Below, piece by piece: positions 61,729 to 64,000 of a DNA stretch of 64,000 nucleotides. The translations under genes were made by a program, and so were the position numbers. A model generated the notes under the pieces. That model was given only the letters and a program-made list of their open reading frames with translations. It was not told the DNA's origin and did no database searches. Where the stretch lies: positions 62,001 through 126,000 of the forward strand of contig CAYSPG010000010.1 in the NCBI GenBank assembly GCA_964432885.1, given 5' to 3'. Positions within the stretch are counted from its first letter, which is position 1, and every line of letters starts with the position of its first letter. This DNA comes from CAYSPG01 sp964432885 (lineage in GTDB: Bacteria; Bacteroidota; Bacteroidia; AKYH767-A; OLB10).

Positions 61729-62181
61729 ATGAACTTAAGTAATTTAAAACCTGCAAAGGGTTCAACAAAAAAACGTAAGCGAATTGCCCGCGGAACCGGA
61801 TCAGGACATGGTGGAACTTCTACACGCGGTCATAAAGGAGCACAATCAAGGTCAGGTTATTCAAGCAAAGTAGGTTTTGAAGGCGGACAAATGCCGCTTC
61901 AAAGGCGTTTGCCAAAATTTGGTTTCAACAATATCTTTCGTGTAGAATACACAGGAATTAATTTAGACGTGCTGCAAAAGCTAAACGAAAAATATGGCAT
62001 CACCGATTTTGACCACACCGTACTTTACGAAAAAGGACTAGTGGCAAAGCGCGATATGATTAAAATATTAGGACGCGGAGAAATAAAAACCAAAGTAAAT
62101 GTAAAAGCGCATGCATTTTCTGCATCAGCAAAATCGGCAATAGAAACATCAGGCGGAACAACCACCATCGTTGAAAAATAA
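61729..62181 (+). CDS. rplO: 50S ribosomal protein L15
   Basis: The 150-aa protein has NLSNLKPAKGSTKKRKRIARGTGSGHGGTSTRGHKGAQSR, the glycine-rich L15 region, and the end HAFSASAKSAIETSGGTTTIVEK. The stop shares its last base with the secY start. Confidence 0.97.
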   Translation: MNLSNLKPAKGSTKKRKRIARGTGSGHGGTSTRGHKGAQSRSGYSSKVGFEGGQMPLQRRLPKFGFNNIFRVEYTGINLDVLQKLNEKYGITDFDHTVLYEKGLVAKRDMIKILGRGEIKTKVNVKAHAFSASAKSAIETSGGTTTIVEK

Positions 62182-63545
62182 TGAAAGACCTTATACAAAC
62201 ACTACGTAACATTTTTAAAATCGAAGAACTTCGGGCGAAGATTCTCAACACCTTATTTTTTGTTGCAATCTATCGTTTGTTGTCTCACGTGGTTTTACCG
62301 GGCATTGACCCCCAGCAGTTGGGAAACCTTAAGCAACAAACCTCTGAAGGAATTTTTGGATTGCTTGATATGTTTGCCGGTGGTGCTTTTTCACAGGCAT
62401 CAGTAGTAGCACTTGGTATTATGCCTTATATATCGGCATCTATCGTTGTGCAGTTGTTAGGTATTGCAGTTCCTTACTTTCAAAAAATGCAGAAAGAAGG
62501 AGAGAGTGGTCGTAAACGATTAAACCAAATTACCCGCTGGCTTACAGTTCTTGTAGTTGCAGGGCAGGCTCCCGGTTATCTTGTTAACTTACGTGCACAG
62601 GCCCAATCAGCAATTATTGCCTATGCTAATCCAGGAGCTATTTCACCGACTATGTGGTGGTTTACATCCATCATCATTCTTATTGCAGGTACGTTGTTTG
62701 TAATGTGGCTTGGCGAGCGTATTCAGGAAAAAGGAATTGGTAACGGAATTTCTTTGCTAATCATGGTTGGTATTATTGCCCGTTTACCATTTGCATTAAA
62801 AGATGAGTTCCTTGCCCGACTCAATCAATCAGGTGGAGGATTGATTATGTTTTTAGTTGAAATTATTGCGCTGTTTGCGGTTGTTGTTATTAGCATCATG
62901 TTGGTGCAAGGTACCCGAAAAATACCTGTTCAGTTTGCTAAGAAAATAGTAGGCAACCGTCAGTATGGAGGGGTGCGTCAATACATACCTTTAAAAGTAA
63001 ATGCTGCCGGTGTTATGCCAATCATTTTTGCACAAGCTATAATGTTTATACCGGCTACCATTGCTCAGTTTTTTCCAAACTCAGAAGGTATGCAAACATT
63101 TGCCGGAGCATTAACCGACTTTCATTCATTTTGGTACAATTTCATTTTTGCCACGCTCATAATATTATTTACATATTTCTATACAGCCATTTCTGTAAAC
63201 CCAAATCAAATGGCTGATGATATGAAAAAGAACGGTGGGTTTATACCCGGAGTAAAACCAGGAAAGCAAACAGCGTCATTTATTGACGATATTATGTCAA
63301 GAATTACATTACCCGGTTCTTTGTTTCTTGCATTTGTTGCTATACTTCCTGCATTGGCAAAAATTATTGGTATAAGTACAAACTTTGCACAGTTTTATGG
63401 CGGAACATCGCTGTTAATTCTTGTAGGGGTTGTGTTGGATACATTACAGCAAATAGAAAGTCATTTATTAATGCGCCATTACGATGGGTTGATGAAAAGT
63501 GGAAGAATTAAAGGGCGTACATCAATAAATGCACCGGTTCAATAA
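62181..63545 (+). CDS. secY: Protein translocase subunit SecY
   Basis: This 454-aa membrane protein has ten helices and forms the Sec channel with SecE and SecG. It begins KDLIQTLRNIFKIEELRAKILNTLF; GGAFSQASVVALGIMPYISASI and QYGGVRQYIPLKVNAAGVMPIIFA are characteristic. All signal peptides in this window pass through it. The start overlaps rplO by one base (TAATG). Confidence 0.98.
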   Translation: MKDLIQTLRNIFKIEELRAKILNTLFFVAIYRLLSHVVLPGIDPQQLGNLKQQTSEGIFGLLDMFAGGAFSQASVVALGIMPYISASIVVQLLGIAVPYFQKMQKEGESGRKRLNQITRWLTVLVVAGQAPGYLVNLRAQAQSAIIAYANPGAISPTMWWFTSIIILIAGTLFVMWLGERIQEKGIGNGISLLIMVGIIARLPFALKDEFLARLNQSGGGLIMFLVEIIALFAVVVISIMLVQGTRKIPVQFAKKIVGNRQYGGVRQYIPLKVNAAGVMPIIFAQAIMFIPATIAQFFPNSEGMQTFAGALTDFHSFWYNFIFATLIILFTYFYTAISVNPNQMADDMKKNGGFIPGVKPGKQTASFIDDIMSRITLPGSLFLAFVAILPALAKIIGISTNFAQFYGGTSLLILVGVVLDTLQQIESHLLMRHYDGLMKSGRIKGRTSINAPVQ

Positions 63546-63552
63546 TAATAAC

Positions 63553-63557
63553 AGGAG
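63553..63557 (+). promoter_or_regulatory. Shine-Dalgarno-like AGGAG before map
   Basis: AGGAG lies 8 nt before the GTG start of map, a spacing that fits a ribosome binding site. Most genes in this window have A-rich leaders without such a motif, so it may be chance. Confidence 0.4.
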
Positions 63558-63565
63558 TGTGATAC

Positions 63566-64000
63566 GTGCAGATAAATTATCGTTCAAAAGAGGAAATTGA
63601 GTTAATTCGAATTAGTTCTTTACTTGTTGGAGATACAATTGCCGAAACAGCCAAGCATATAAAGGCAGGCATTACTACGGATGCACTTGATAAAATTGCA
63701 GAAGAGTACATGCGCTCATTTGATGCAGTGCCGGCATTCAAAGGATACAATGGTTTTCCGGCTTCGTTATGTATTTCGGTAAATGCCGAAGTTGTTCACG
63801 GAATACCCGGAAAAAGAGAATTGATTGAAGGAGATATTATATCCATTGATTGCGGAGTTCTGAAAAATGGATACTATGGCGATTCGGCTTACACCTTTGG
63901 GGTTGGAACAGTGGATGAGAAAGGGGAGAGGTTAATGCGGGTAACAAAAGAGTGTTTGTACATTGGAATATCAAAAGCGATAACCGGAAACCGTGTTGGC
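63566..64000 (+). CDS. map: Methionine aminopeptidase, type I (3' end outside window)
   Basis: The frame opens at a GTG at 63566 and runs to the window edge, 145 codons. The product begins MQINYRSKEEIELIRISSLL, and shows the conserved histidine in AEVVHGIPGKR and the metal-binding pair of aspartates in SIDCGVLKNGYYGDSA. It removes the initiator Met from nascent proteins. Location next to secY is classical. Confidence 0.95.
   Translation, partial: MQINYRSKEEIELIRISSLLVGDTIAETAKHIKAGITTDALDKIAEEYMRSFDAVPAFKGYNGFPASLCISVNAEVVHGIPGKRELIEGDIISIDCGVLKNGYYGDSAYTFGVGTVDEKGERLMRVTKECLYIGISKAITGNRVG

Noticed and set aside
1..64000. Mobile elements, prophage, CRISPR arrays, defence islands
   Set aside because: No transposase, integrase, phage structural gene, Cas gene or regularly spaced repeat was seen. 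The M48, NfeD, receiver and UPF0175 genes are ordinary chromosomal genes here.

Overview
The window is a stretch of chromosome from a member of the Bacteroidota. Several independent signs agree: type IX secretion (T9SS) C-terminal sorting domains on two secreted proteins, a PorT/SprT-like T9SS gene beside menG, menaquinone rather than ubiquinone biosynthesis, a uppS-bamA-skp-skp cluster, a DUF1800/DUF1501 pair, promoters of the form TAnnTTTG, and start codons preceded by A-rich leaders rather than Shine-Dalgarno sites. I cannot fix the family from the sequence alone. The DNA is AT-rich. I see no phage, insertion sequence, CRISPR array or tRNA/rRNA gene.

Layout. 1-4.2 kb: the 3' end of a giant secreted T9SS substrate and a small exported protein. 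4.3-8 kb: a plus-strand run with an aspartate-type aminotransferase, a heptose-7-phosphate kinase-like PfkB enzyme, menG and porT. 8-24.4 kb: mostly minus-strand housekeeping genes (cysteine desulfurase, phosphoglucosamine mutase, DUF58 protein, thioredoxin, an alpha/beta hydrolase, pheT, an orphan ABC permease, adenine deaminase, pnp, rpsO, a TPR lipoprotein), with three plus-strand genes between them (a conserved Bacteroidota protein, a DUF486 membrane protein, a cold-shock protein). 24.5-30.5 kb: a plus-strand membrane cluster (TM2, DUF2752, DUF4870-like, M48 protease) meeting an M1 metallopeptidase tail to tail, then a second M48 lipoprotein. 30.6-40.4 kb: envelope genes (coiled-coil lipoprotein, NfeD/ClpP-class protease, LysM/RlpA-like protein, DUF1800-DUF1501), a stand-alone response regulator, a second T9SS substrate, an isoaspartyl peptidase, an orphan UPF0175 protein and glutamate racemase. 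40.5-45.1 kb: the outer-membrane biogenesis operon uppS-bamA-skp-skp. 45.4-48.5 kb: a glycerophosphodiester phosphodiesterase, two unknown small genes and a lipoprotein. 48.5-49.4 kb: about 0.9 kb with no ORF. 49.4-64 kb: a continuous str-S10-spc ribosomal operon from rpsL to secY and a truncated map, with no tuf between fusA and rpsJ.

How the genes fit together: the second half serves ribosome assembly and Sec export, the centre serves outer-membrane assembly, envelope proteolysis and peptidoglycan precursors (uppS, murI, glmM), and porT with the two sorted proteins points to T9SS surface display.

I found no convincing new multi-gene system such as a defence island. The observations most worth a second look are a DUF2752 gene with no ATG, GTG or TTG start that is in the same frame as the gene before it; families of near-identical short repeats and hairpins scattered in intergenic gaps, including inside the ribosomal operon; a 124-nt G-free tract beside the cold-shock gene; and the ORF-free region before the str operon, which carries a hairpin related to a palindrome 4 kb away.
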